Source of the DNA: Cyclobacteriaceae bacterium
Lineage (GTDB): Bacteria; Bacteroidota; Bacteroidia; Cytophagales; Cyclobacteriaceae
Length of the DNA stretch: 64,000 bases
Direction: 5' to 3'
Assembly (NCBI GenBank): GCA_022841475.1
Contig: JALHRJ010000015.1
Location: 28,783 to 92,782, forward strand
Made by a program: the position numbers and the translations under genes. The notes below the pieces were generated by a model that was not told the origin of the DNA, ran no database searches, and worked only from the letters and a program-made list of their open reading frames with translations. Shown piece after piece: positions 26,386-34,433 of the stretch. The first letter of the stretch is position 1. Each line of letters begins with the position of its first letter.

Positions 26386-28401
26386 ATGCGCCTTGCACTA
26401 TTGGCTTTTCTTCTTTGTGTGTTTATTATACAAATTGGGTATGCTCAAAATACCAAGGGTTATATAGATAGTTTATTAAACATTGCTAATAAGGCTAAAC
26501 CGGATAGTAATTCAGTAAATGCCCTTACTACCCTGCAGCGATTTTATTTTGAACGAGGTCAGTATGATTCGGTATTGAAGTATGCAAAGAAAACGTTACC
26601 GATTTCTAAAAAGCTGAAAAACACAAAAAGCCAGGCCCGGGTAAATTATAATCTGGGATTGATCTACACCAACCTTTCGGAATATGATAGCGCAGAATAT
26701 TATTTGAAAGATGCCCTGGCGCTAATCCCTATTACAAAAGATACGGTAGCGGAAATAAACATCTATAATGCGTTGGCCCTGCTCAGCAATAAGCGATCAA
26801 ACTATGTGAGTGCTGTTGAATATTTACTGAAATCAGTAGAACGAATAGATCAGTCCGGAAACCCGGCCATAAAACAATGGCTGCCACAGGCGTATAGCAA
26901 CATTGGTCATAATCTGATCGCAGAAAAGCAACTTGAGAAAGGAATTGAGTATGAGAAAAAGGCCTTGCTTATTAAAAACTACCCGAATGAAGATCGGTAT
27001 CGGATTTTATTATACCTGGACATTTTTGATGCGTATGTCAAACTCAAAGAACTAAAAACCGGAAAATTTTACCTCGATTCAGCCATTGCATTAAATAAAA
27101 AAGTTAACAATGTAGTTATCTCAGCAATGGTTGCAAACAACGAAGGATACTATTATGATCAACTGAGTGATGCGAACAACGCAAAAAAAGCATATGCAAG
27201 AGCGTATCAGCTTTGTAATAGCACGGGCAATGAGTATTTAAAAGCTGAAGTGGGAGGCAACCTGGCCAGTCTCAATTTCAAAACCAGAAATTATGAAGAA
27301 GCAGAAAAGTATGCGATTGAAGCCAACACAATTGGCAAACGGTTGAATCACTATAAAGTAACGGCCAGTACCTATGAAATTTTAAAAAGGCTTGCTTCCC
27401 TTCAAGGCGACTACAAAAATGCATTGACATATGCCGAACTCTATAAAATTTATGCCGATAGTGCCACCAATCAGGAGACACAGAATGCTACGCTTTCGCT
27501 GGAATCAAAATATCAAAATCAAAAAAACGAACGTGAGATAGCCGCACTCATCATTACCAATACACAAAACGAACTGGAAGTAGTAAAGCGCAACCGACTG
27601 CTAATCCTGGGTGGTGTGGTTGCGTCTGCATCATTAATTATCATTGGTTTGTTTTACAGAAACAGCAGGCAAAAGCAATTACTGGCTGAACGTGATGGAG
27701 CTCTGCAACAGGAGCAAATAAAATTTTTGGAACGACAACAACAGGTGGTTTCATTGCAAAGTATGATAAACGGGCAAGAGACCGAGCGTACCCGAATTGC
27801 AAAAGATTTACACGATGGTTTGGGGGGACTTTTCTCAACTGTAAAAATGTATTTCAGCACATTGCAACATGATACTCCGGCCTTAAAAGAAAATGATCTG
27901 TTTCAAAAGAGTTATGCCATTGTAGACTCTGCTTCGGTGGAAGTAAGGCGAATTGCTCACAACATGATGCCCGAGGTACTGATGAAACTCGGCTTGGTAA
28001 ATGCCGTAAAAGATTTATGCGATAACATCAGTGCCGGAAAATTATTAAACGTATCGCTGGAAGTTCATGGCATGAACAGACGCCTGAATGCCACAACAGA
28101 AATTATGCTATTCCGGATTATTCAGGAGTTGTTAAATAACATTATCAAGCATGCTCAGGCCACGGAAGCGATCATCCAATTCATTAGAGAAAATGAGCGA
28201 CTCAGTGTAGTCGTAGAGGATAATGGACGTGGCTTTCAAACGCAGGAAGCCAATAACAAAAATCATCTTGGTATTGCCGCCATTCAAAGTCGGGTTAATT
28301 ATCTCAATGGCAAAATGAGCATTGACTCACAAAAAAATGTAGGCACCACCATTATGATGGATTTCTTAATCGATGAAGGACAAACCAATACAAGCGAATA
28401 G
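26386..28401 (+). CDS. TPR-containing sensor histidine kinase (HisKA_3 type), pair 1
   Basis: The 671-residue protein has a signal peptide (ends GYAQ), a periplasmic TPR region at about 25-390, one membrane helix near 405-425 (LLILGGVVASASLIIIGLFY) and a cytoplasmic coiled segment. The HisKA_3 dimerisation domain has the phospho-acceptor His476 in KDLHDGLGG. The ATPase domain shows the N box ELLNNIIKHA and the G boxes EDNGRGF and LGIAAIQSRV. It senses an unknown envelope signal and phosphorylates the regulator encoded 25 bases downstream. It is paralogous to the kinase at 34434. A direct repeat AATACCTGAA lies upstream at 26286 and 26320. Confidence 0.93.
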   Translation: MRLALLAFLLCVFIIQIGYAQNTKGYIDSLLNIANKAKPDSNSVNALTTLQRFYFERGQYDSVLKYAKKTLPISKKLKNTKSQARVNYNLGLIYTNLSEYDSAEYYLKDALALIPITKDTVAEINIYNALALLSNKRSNYVSAVEYLLKSVERIDQSGNPAIKQWLPQAYSNIGHNLIAEKQLEKGIEYEKKALLIKNYPNEDRYRILLYLDIFDAYVKLKELKTGKFYLDSAIALNKKVNNVVISAMVANNEGYYYDQLSDANNAKKAYARAYQLCNSTGNEYLKAEVGGNLASLNFKTRNYEEAEKYAIEANTIGKRLNHYKVTASTYEILKRLASLQGDYKNALTYAELYKIYADSATNQETQNATLSLESKYQNQKNEREIAALIITNTQNELEVVKRNRLLILGGVVASASLIIIGLFYRNSRQKQLLAERDGALQQEQIKFLERQQQVVSLQSMINGQETERTRIAKDLHDGLGGLFSTVKMYFSTLQHDTPALKENDLFQKSYAIVDSASVEVRRIAHNMMPEVLMKLGLVNAVKDLCDNISAGKLLNVSLEVHGMNRRLNATTEIMLFRIIQELLNNIIKHAQATEAIIQFIRENERLSVVVEDNGRGFQTQEANNKNHLGIAAIQSRVNYLNGKMSIDSQKNVGTTIMMDFLIDEGQTNTSE

Positions 28402-28426
28402 CTAAGTAGAATAATTTATTTCTGTC

Positions 28427-29059
28427 GTGACTAAAATATTACTCGTTGACGATCATCCGTTGGTTCGGGATGGAATTCAAACCATGTTGAAGGATGAGGC
28501 GTCCCTTCAACTAGCAGGTTCCAGCAAAACTGCTGCGGAGGCTCTTGCATTCCTTGCCAACGAAGAGCCGGATATTATTTTGTTGGATATCAGCCTGCCC
28601 GACATGGATGGATTACAACTGTGCGAAAAAATCCGAGTGAAATATAAAACAGTAAAGATCATTGGACTCACCTCTACCAATGAAGCCGGTATTATTACCG
28701 GATTGTTGCAACGGGGTGGAAATGGTTATTTGTTAAAGAACATGGAACGTGCTGACCTGTTGGAAGCTATTCAAACAGTGTTGAAAGGGCGAGTCTATTT
28801 AAGTTCGGCCGCAAACGATAAAGTATTGGAACAATTTCAGCACGGAAAAACTGCCAAGGAAGCAGAAGTTCTCCTTACCCGAAGAGAAAAGGAAATACTT
28901 CAACTTTTGTCCGATGGTTTAAAAGGTCCACAGATAGCCGAAAGACTTTTTCTCAGTCCGCTTACGGTTGAAACGCATCGCAAAAATTTGTTGCGGAAGT
29001 TTAATGCGAACAGTGTTCAGCTGTTATTGAAATCAGCCCGTGATGCTGGACTATTATAA
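28427..29059 (+). CDS. NarL/LuxR-family response regulator, pair 1
   Basis: The 210-residue protein starts at a GTG; the next in-frame Met would remove the acidic pocket. The receiver domain has Asp8/Asp9 and phospho-acceptor Asp54 in ILLDISLPDMDG. The LuxR-type helix-turn-helix is at about 145-205 (LTRREKEILQLLSDG, IAERLFLSPLTVETHRKNL). It is the cognate partner of the kinase just upstream and paralogous to the regulator at 36413. The convergent lipoprotein gene ends nine bases beyond its stop. Confidence 0.93.
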   Translation: MTKILLVDDHPLVRDGIQTMLKDEASLQLAGSSKTAAEALAFLANEEPDIILLDISLPDMDGLQLCEKIRVKYKTVKIIGLTSTNEAGIITGLLQRGGNGYLLKNMERADLLEAIQTVLKGRVYLSSAANDKVLEQFQHGKTAKEAEVLLTRREKEILQLLSDGLKGPQIAERLFLSPLTVETHRKNLLRKFNANSVQLLLKSARDAGLL

Positions 29060-29060
29060 T

Positions 29061-29078
29061 CGGTAAATTATTTTACCG
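29061..29078. terminator. Small hairpin between convergent genes
   Basis: CGGTAAA-TTAT-TTTACCG is a perfect 7-base inverted repeat between the response regulator stop and the stop of the minus-strand lipoprotein gene, which it overlaps. It is AT-rich with only short T-runs, so it may be a weak bidirectional terminator. Confidence 0.4.
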
Positions 29079-29601
29079 TAAAATCCAATTCGGAAACAAT
29101 TTCTGCATCGCTGTTTTTGTCGAACACTCTGATTTTGCAATGATAGGATTCTCCAGAATTCATTGGGGTGCCGACAGTAACACTCCCCCGCAAAACGGAT
29201 GCGTCTTCAGCTGAATATCCTTCAGTTGAATTACCAAATAAATCAGCTTCATTCAGAATAAAGTTTCCGGCCGCATCTGTAACCTGCATTGAAAGACCCG
29301 GGAATGCCTTGCCATCTTTCAGTGTATAATTTTCTATGCCCTGATAGACAATTGAGAATTTTGTATCTAAGGGAATTTCGTTACTGCTTAGCGTTTTATC
29401 TTCAGCATCCACAATGTAAATTTCTTCTACACTAAAACCGGAATAACTTGTTTTTGTACCGGTGCTCAAATCCATTTTGACACCCGTGGATGCGCTAAAA
29501 CTAAAGCCACCATTTTTATCGGAGGATCCTCCACAGCTGGTGAGAAATAGCAGACAGCAAACTAAAATTGCCGAAACGAAATTATTCAAAATCTTCTTCA
29601 T
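29068..29601 (-). CDS. Lipoprotein of unknown function, copy B
   Basis: This is a 177-residue predicted lipoprotein (lipobox LLFLTSCGG). An alternative start lies two codons upstream. From residue 50 to the end it aligns with the lipoprotein at 31193-31765: both contain NYTLKDGKAFPxLS, a (L/D)xxFSIVxxGI strand and end in FTVK. It appears to be a compact beta-sandwich, and no enzyme motif is seen. It is the last gene of the minus-strand series between the two kinase pairs, but a 125-base gap with a conserved 20-base motif suggests it also has its own promoter. Confidence 0.7.
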   Translation of the reverse strand: MKKILNNFVSAILVCCLLFLTSCGGSSDKNGGFSFSASTGVKMDLSTGTKTSYSGFSVEEIYIVDAEDKTLSSNEIPLDTKFSIVYQGIENYTLKDGKAFPGLSMQVTDAAGNFILNEADLFGNSTEGYSAEDASVLRGSVTVGTPMNSGESYHCKIRVFDKNSDAEIVSELDFTVK

Positions 29602-29659
29602 GGACATGGGGTTTGGTTAATGAGTAAATAAAGCTACCTAATAATGAAATAGCATCCCT

Positions 29660-29679
29660 GAAAAAGGGGATTTTGAAAA
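29660..29679 (-). promoter_or_regulatory. Conserved 20-base motif upstream of lipoprotein copy B
   Basis: The + strand reads GAAAAAGGGGATTTTGAAAA. The identical 20 bases occur at 34350-34369. Here the motif ends 58 bases before the start codon at 29601, and there 59 bases before the start codon at 34290. CATCCCT precedes both copies, directly here and separated by CCCC in the other. Position and identity suggest a shared regulator-binding or promoter element, perhaps for one of the two LuxR-type regulators. That link is inference. Confidence 0.55.
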
Positions 29680-29731
29680 TAGGCTGACTGGGCAACTTTT
29701 TAATTTACGTAAGAAGAAAGTCCTGCAAAGA

Positions 29732-31135
29732 CTATTGCTGCCTGCCATAACTCGAATAGCCGCCATAGCCCGTATCCTGCAGCCATAAAATTCGCGCTCC
29801 TTTTACGCACGAGAAATAGGCATTGTATAGTTTTGGTTTTCCCTCCATTTCTGAAAAATGAATTTGCCAGTTGTTGGGATTTGTAAATTTACCGGATGAC
29901 TTGGCGCTTGAAAATTTGATGTTGCCCACAAACCCGCTGGCCACACCGATGGACCAGTTGTAGGTTCCGTTGCTCAAAAATTCAAATGTCTGAGCGGAGG
30001 AATGTGTATTCATGCCGGCATTTGCACCCGTATAAGCATTTACATATTGAGTAAAGCCGCTAAAGTTGTTTGTCCAGGTGCCCGTTAAATCGGAAGCAGC
30101 AACAGCAAATTTATTATAACCTTCAAATTTTTGTAATGGATCATATTCACTATTGCTTACATCACCATTAAGGACAGCTACATTAAAACCGGTAACTTGC
30201 CCGAACGTAGTAATATTAGGTGCGATAAATTCCATCCAAGGACTTCGATCGCGTTTGAAAAGTACCACGTAAAATGTTTGCCCTGTATGGTTGTCGGTAA
30301 GTGTGCCCGAAATGAAAAATCCCTGAAAGTAAGAAATTGCATTCCGGGCAATAAAATAATTTTGCAGGTTGCTATAGCGTGGCGCCACCAGGGTATTCCA
30401 GGCAATTCTTTTTTCTTCGTCCGAGTTGGGAATGTATTCGTTAGTGGTTGAGTTTGGATAATGAATCAAAACCTTCACATTACTTTTTGTTACTTCTACC
30501 CAATCTTCATGAACGGTACTTACCCAACCATCATCAAAGTTAATAGTTGTGAAAGTAAATCCAGAAGTGGGTGCTGGTGTAGGATTCGTTACAACTTTTT
30601 GCTCAATAGTTTCCTGTTGAGTAGTGATTTCGGGAACCGAATTGGGTTGCTGATTATTTTGAGCTGGGGATGTAGTATCTGTTAAAGCCGGAGGAACGGC
30701 AATTGCAGGTTGGGCATCCACCGACTTCACAACAGATAGATAAAGTTGTGTATCCCTTTTAGTAGACTCGAGATACATTAATAATGTGGTGGAGTTTTTT
30801 TTGAGCAGCCAATACTTGGTTTGCCCTGCCAGAGAGGTAAGTTGCCAACCCGCTTTTTGCGCGGCTAGTTTTGTTTGATCGACCGTGCCCGCCCCCACTA
30901 CACCAATCAATGTAAAAACCTCTACGTTTTCCTCCAAGGTAATTTGATTATCCTTGGCGATCATGTCCAACAATGTTTTTGCTGAGGCTGTTGCCAGAAT
31001 ACGTTTGTCTTGTTTTGATCCCGTTGGCAGTTCAATGCCCGACAATTCTGATCGCGATGCCGGAGTAACTTTGGATTGGCTAAAACCAAGTTCAGTAAGA
31101 AATAGTAAAAATACGAATACGGTAAAACGTTGCAT
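29732..31135 (-). CDS. Secreted protein, paralog 2 (mosaic N terminus)
   Basis: This is a 467-residue exported protein with a signal peptide (ends LGFSQ). The C-terminal 270 residues, from FDDGWVSTVHEDWVEVTK to the end, align with the secreted proteins at 31802 and 37036. They share DGWV..(Y/W)V.VTK, the YTGxNAGMN loop and a KGARIL segment, the last part looking lipocalin-like. The N-terminal 150 residues do not match those paralogs, and a Pro/Thr/Gln-rich linker (about 150-190) joins the two. The function is unknown. It lies between two lipoprotein genes in the duplicated module. Confidence 0.7.
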   Translation of the reverse strand: MQRFTVFVFLLFLTELGFSQSKVTPASRSELSGIELPTGSKQDKRILATASAKTLLDMIAKDNQITLEENVEVFTLIGVVGAGTVDQTKLAAQKAGWQLTSLAGQTKYWLLKKNSTTLLMYLESTKRDTQLYLSVVKSVDAQPAIAVPPALTDTTSPAQNNQQPNSVPEITTQQETIEQKVVTNPTPAPTSGFTFTTINFDDGWVSTVHEDWVEVTKSNVKVLIHYPNSTTNEYIPNSDEEKRIAWNTLVAPRYSNLQNYFIARNAISYFQGFFISGTLTDNHTGQTFYVVLFKRDRSPWMEFIAPNITTFGQVTGFNVAVLNGDVSNSEYDPLQKFEGYNKFAVAASDLTGTWTNNFSGFTQYVNAYTGANAGMNTHSSAQTFEFLSNGTYNWSIGVASGFVGNIKFSSAKSSGKFTNPNNWQIHFSEMEGKPKLYNAYFSCVKGARILWLQDTGYGGYSSYGRQQ

Positions 31136-31192
31136 CGTGAGGAATTTTGAATTGAAAGTACGAAATATTTTACCTGTATTTTTATCAGTCAG

Positions 31193-31765
31193 TTACTTCA
31201 CGGTAAACAGCCAAGTACTTTGTACGTATGCATCTTTGTTGTTATTATCTGAAAGTTGGATGGCACAAATATATTGCTTCCCGATTTCCATTAGGTCGTT
31301 AACCTTAACGGTTGCTCTCAGTGTAGCTGCCTCGCTGAGCTCTAGTCCATCGGTGTATGATGCTAGCACATTTGCTTCATTTACTACAGGGCCTTTGTCG
31401 CCCGTTACCATAATGGATAGAGTAGGAAATGCCTTACCATCTTTTAAGGTATAGTTTTTAATTCCCTCAATCACGATCGAGAATTGTGAGTTGAGCGGAA
31501 CCTCTTCGCCATCAATTTTTTTATCCTCGCCATCTTCCAGGTAGGCTTTGTCAAAATTGAGACCTTCATAAATAGTTTGCAGATTGGTGTTATCAAAATC
31601 ACTTTTAAAACCTTTAGTGCCGTCTTCTGCTATAATTTCATTGTGTTTGATTTCCATATCGTTAAATTTTACTGATTCTGAATTTTCTTTTGAGGAACCG
31701 CCACAGCCAGCCAGTAGCAAGGCGGGCAAGATGAAAGCTGAAACTAATCGTTTGGATGTTTTCAT
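31193..31765 (-). CDS. Lipoprotein of unknown function, copy A
   Basis: This is a 190-residue predicted lipoprotein (MKTSKRLVSAFILPALLLAGC, lipid at Cys21). It is paralogous to the lipoprotein at 29068, sharing PLNSQFSIVIEGI, NYTLKDGKAFPTLSI and a C-terminal FTVK. It lies 36 bases after the secreted paralog 1 and 57 bases before paralog 2 in the same direction, so one transcript probably carries all of them. The function is unknown. Confidence 0.7.
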   Translation of the reverse strand: MKTSKRLVSAFILPALLLAGCGGSSKENSESVKFNDMEIKHNEIIAEDGTKGFKSDFDNTNLQTIYEGLNFDKAYLEDGEDKKIDGEEVPLNSQFSIVIEGIKNYTLKDGKAFPTLSIMVTGDKGPVVNEANVLASYTDGLELSEAATLRATVKVNDLMEIGKQYICAIQLSDNNNKDAYVQSTWLFTVK

Positions 31766-31801
31766 TGGGTAGTTGATTCTAAAGTTTGTCTTATCTATTC
31801 T

Positions 31802-33169
31802 CTATTTGACTTTAACCAAGGCATAGCGCACACCAGGTGCATTTTTTTTTGCAACATGTAATATTCTCCCACCCTTCACCGCCTCGAAGTAGCACGTAAA
31901 GGGTTCGTATTTCGTTAAAACAATTTCCCAATCGGTTACGGTATAATTGCCTTGATACTTATTATCAAACACAACTTGCGAGCCACCCATATTACCAAAG
32001 GCTCCGGAAATGTTGGCATTGTATTCACCATTATCCCTAAAGAAAAATTCCTGACCGCCTTGTGAAAACTGCATCCCGGCATTTTGCCCGGTGTACACAT
32101 TGTAATATTGCAACGCAGAGCCACTTGAACTGCTCCAGTCGCCAATCACATCTTCCTTGGTTACAGCAAACCGGTTACTATTTCGTATATCATTGAGCAT
32201 GTTCAGGTTAGGAAAATGCTTTTGATATTCCTCTTTGTCGGGAGATACTGCTGCTACACAAAAGTGTACGCCACCTTCAATAATGGTGCGAAAGCCAATG
32301 AATACTTGTTTGCCAGTGCTGCGTTCTGTGGCTAGCCCTTCTGCATAATAGTTGAACGACCCACCAAAAGAACCAACATCAGGATTAATCTTAAGATTAG
32401 ATAATGCATATCCATACCTTGGCATAATAAATCTTTCCCAATTTGCTTTGGTTATTGTAGACTCATCAGATTCTAAAGGCAACGTATTAGGAATACCATA
32501 GTAAATAAAAAACTTCGTGTTTTCTTTTGTCACTAGCACATAGTTGTCCATCGCCTGCGCCACCCAACCATCACTGAAGGTGGTGGTGGATTTGGTAATG
32601 CCTGTACCGCCAACAGTGTTTGATACCAGAGGTTGGGATTTAATTGGTTCCGATGGCGTTGTGTTATCGTCTTCCCGTTTTTGCATTTCAATCGAATCGA
32701 GAAATTGTTCGGCTTCGGTTTGATAGGCTTTGGTGTTGGTGGTTACGGTAACGCTGGTCACTCGTCCATAGCCGGAGATCACATTTAACAGAATTACAGA
32801 CTGCTGATTTTGCCATGTAAAATTTCCGAAGCCTGATTGCACGGACCAGCCGTCCTGCGTCACCAACTCTGGTGTTGGCTTTACTGTATTCGGATAAGCT
32901 TTAGTAACTAACTCATTCCATTCATGATCGAAGTCAGTGGCCAGATTGCCGCTGCTGCTCATACTTTTGTACACGGTAATCATACACCAATCGCCAGTTC
33001 GGTTATTGGTGATAGTAAATGTGACTCCAGAGTTAGTGGTTTCTTTTTTCCAACCTTTTGGTATTGCATAAGAGATTATGTCGTAAGTCTCTCTTTGCTG
33101 GCTGTAACTTGCTTGCACAGTAAGTATGAGCAGAAGGAATATTAAAAATTTTATTGCGGGGGTTTTCAT
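31802..33169 (-). CDS. Secreted protein, paralog 1
   Basis: This is a 455-residue exported protein (signal peptide ends ASYSQ). Residues 20-165 match the N-terminal half of the protein at 37036 (PKGWKKE..TITNNRTGDWC..VYKS, VISGYGRVTSVT). Residues about 200-455 match both other paralogs: FSDGWVAQAMDNYVLVTK, the YTGQNAGM loop and the KGGRILHV tail. The last 110 residues have the GDW..SG and FRDNGEY pattern seen in lipocalin-like domains. Its ATG overlaps the stop of the 374-residue gene by four bases, so the two are translationally coupled. The function is unknown. Confidence 0.72.
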   Translation of the reverse strand: MKTPAIKFLIFLLLILTVQASYSQQRETYDIISYAIPKGWKKETTNSGVTFTITNNRTGDWCMITVYKSMSSSGNLATDFDHEWNELVTKAYPNTVKPTPELVTQDGWSVQSGFGNFTWQNQQSVILLNVISGYGRVTSVTVTTNTKAYQTEAEQFLDSIEMQKREDDNTTPSEPIKSQPLVSNTVGGTGITKSTTTFSDGWVAQAMDNYVLVTKENTKFFIYYGIPNTLPLESDESTITKANWERFIMPRYGYALSNLKINPDVGSFGGSFNYYAEGLATERSTGKQVFIGFRTIIEGGVHFCVAAVSPDKEEYQKHFPNLNMLNDIRNSNRFAVTKEDVIGDWSSSSGSALQYYNVYTGQNAGMQFSQGGQEFFFRDNGEYNANISGAFGNMGGSQVVFDNKYQGNYTVTDWEIVLTKYEPFTCYFEAVKGGRILHVAKKNAPGVRYALVKVK

Positions 33170-34290
33170 TTTCCGACCAGTGACCTTAGCACGTTGAAAT
33201 CAATTATTTTCAAAAGGTCTTCCATGGCTGCACGATGAATGTTTACGCCATCCGTTTCGTAAATATTAAAATTAACGGTAAAAAATTGAGGTGTTGACTT
33301 TGGCAAGGTGGCATCGAAATAGGCGGGGTTGGGTTTTACCGCCCACTTGGCGTATTGATGATTAGCATCTACAAAGCCATAGAACCCATTAATTCCCTTC
33401 ACGTGATCAAGAATGGCAGGTTCATTGAGTATGAGTTCACCAGCTGTTTTAAGAAAGTCATCCACCAAAGGAATAAATCGGGAATAATACGCTACTGCAT
33501 TTTCCTTTGTTCGCTCTGCCTGTAGTTTGCCTTGTTCTCTCACCGTATTAGCATCCGCTTCATTGAACTTCTTCAGTTGAACATAACTCTCTTCAATGGA
33601 TTTTAAAAACCTGGTGTATTCAATGTCTGCCGCTTTAATTTTTTTCTGACAAAATGCTTTTACCATGTTGGCATATTCTTTCTTGGTGATGTGAACAAAG
33701 GGAGTCTTGTCATCTCTAGAAATCACATAGCGATAATCAAGGGTGGTGTATGTTCCTTGACCCTCTTTCCAATACCAGCCTTTGTCGGTTTTGATTGGTG
33801 GCTGGTCTAACAATATAAACCCATCGGCATACAGATTTTCTTCGTAGGGTTGCTCGGGCATAAAGAAGGTATGACCAAACGTAAGCCCAAAGTCATTGGC
33901 ATACACGGTCAGATGTCCGCCAAAGTGCTTTGACTTCATCTTCTCTTTATTATAAGGACAATCATGCTCAATAAAGTAGAAGTAAGCATAATAATAATTC
34001 CCTGCCTTAATATGTTCTGGTAGCCTGGACTGGTTCATATAGGCACCGCCAAAAATTATATCCATCCCTTTTGGGGTGTAGTTTTTTTGAATGGGTTGGA
34101 TAATGTTGTTTACAATTGATTTTTGTCGTGCCAGATCCGTTGCAGAGATTCCAGATGTGGATCCTCCTATGCCAGGTGTCCAATACCCTGGTTGCTTCAG
34201 CAAATCTTCCTTTGTGCAAGGTTGCGCTTTGACAGCGAGTGCCACTATCGTAAAGGCGATGACAGTAAAAAAGGTGCGGCTCGGTAGCAT
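33166..34290 (-). CDS. Exported protein of unknown function
   Basis: I start at the ATG at 34290 because it gives a signal peptide (MLPSRTFFTVIAFTIVALAVKAQ), whereas the longer in-frame start adds 17 residues ahead of it. The 374-residue product has no family I recognise. It contains a PCTKEDLLKQPGYWTPG segment after the signal and a charged helical stretch near residues 210-270. It heads the minus-strand series and overlaps the next gene by four bases. A conserved 20-base motif lies 59 bases upstream, and it is divergent from the second kinase gene. Confidence 0.7.
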   Translation of the reverse strand: MLPSRTFFTVIAFTIVALAVKAQPCTKEDLLKQPGYWTPGIGGSTSGISATDLARQKSIVNNIIQPIQKNYTPKGMDIIFGGAYMNQSRLPEHIKAGNYYYAYFYFIEHDCPYNKEKMKSKHFGGHLTVYANDFGLTFGHTFFMPEQPYEENLYADGFILLDQPPIKTDKGWYWKEGQGTYTTLDYRYVISRDDKTPFVHITKKEYANMVKAFCQKKIKAADIEYTRFLKSIEESYVQLKKFNEADANTVREQGKLQAERTKENAVAYYSRFIPLVDDFLKTAGELILNEPAILDHVKGINGFYGFVDANHQYAKWAVKPNPAYFDATLPKSTPQFFTVNFNIYETDGVNIHRAAMEDLLKIIDFNVLRSLVGK

Positions 34291-34349
34291 TAAAATGGAT
34301 AATTTTTCAATTAATAAAATTGCCAGATTATAAAATTCCATCCCTCCCC

Positions 34350-34369
34350 GAAAAAGGGGATTTTGAAAA
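34350..34369 (-). promoter_or_regulatory. Conserved 20-base motif in the divergent kinase/secreted-protein intergenic
   Basis: The + strand reads GAAAAAGGGGATTTTGAAAA, identical to 29660-29679. Here it is preceded by CCCC, so CCCC-GAAAAA-GGGG forms a small inverted repeat. It ends 59 bases before the minus-strand start at 34290 and lies 64 bases before the plus-strand kinase start at 34434. It could therefore control both directions. Confidence 0.55.
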
Positions 34370-34408
34370 AGACTGCGCTTAAAAAAGTAAGGAAGTGAAG
34401 GGATCGGT

Positions 34409-34416
34409 TAGATTTG
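34409..34416 (+). promoter_or_regulatory. Candidate -7 promoter element of kinase pair 2
   Basis: TAGATTTG matches the Bacteroidota -7 consensus TAnnTTTG exactly and ends 17 bases before the kinase ATG. No TTG at the usual -33 distance was found, so the promoter may need an activator. Confidence 0.4.
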
Positions 34417-34433
34417 TAAAGGAATGATAGACT

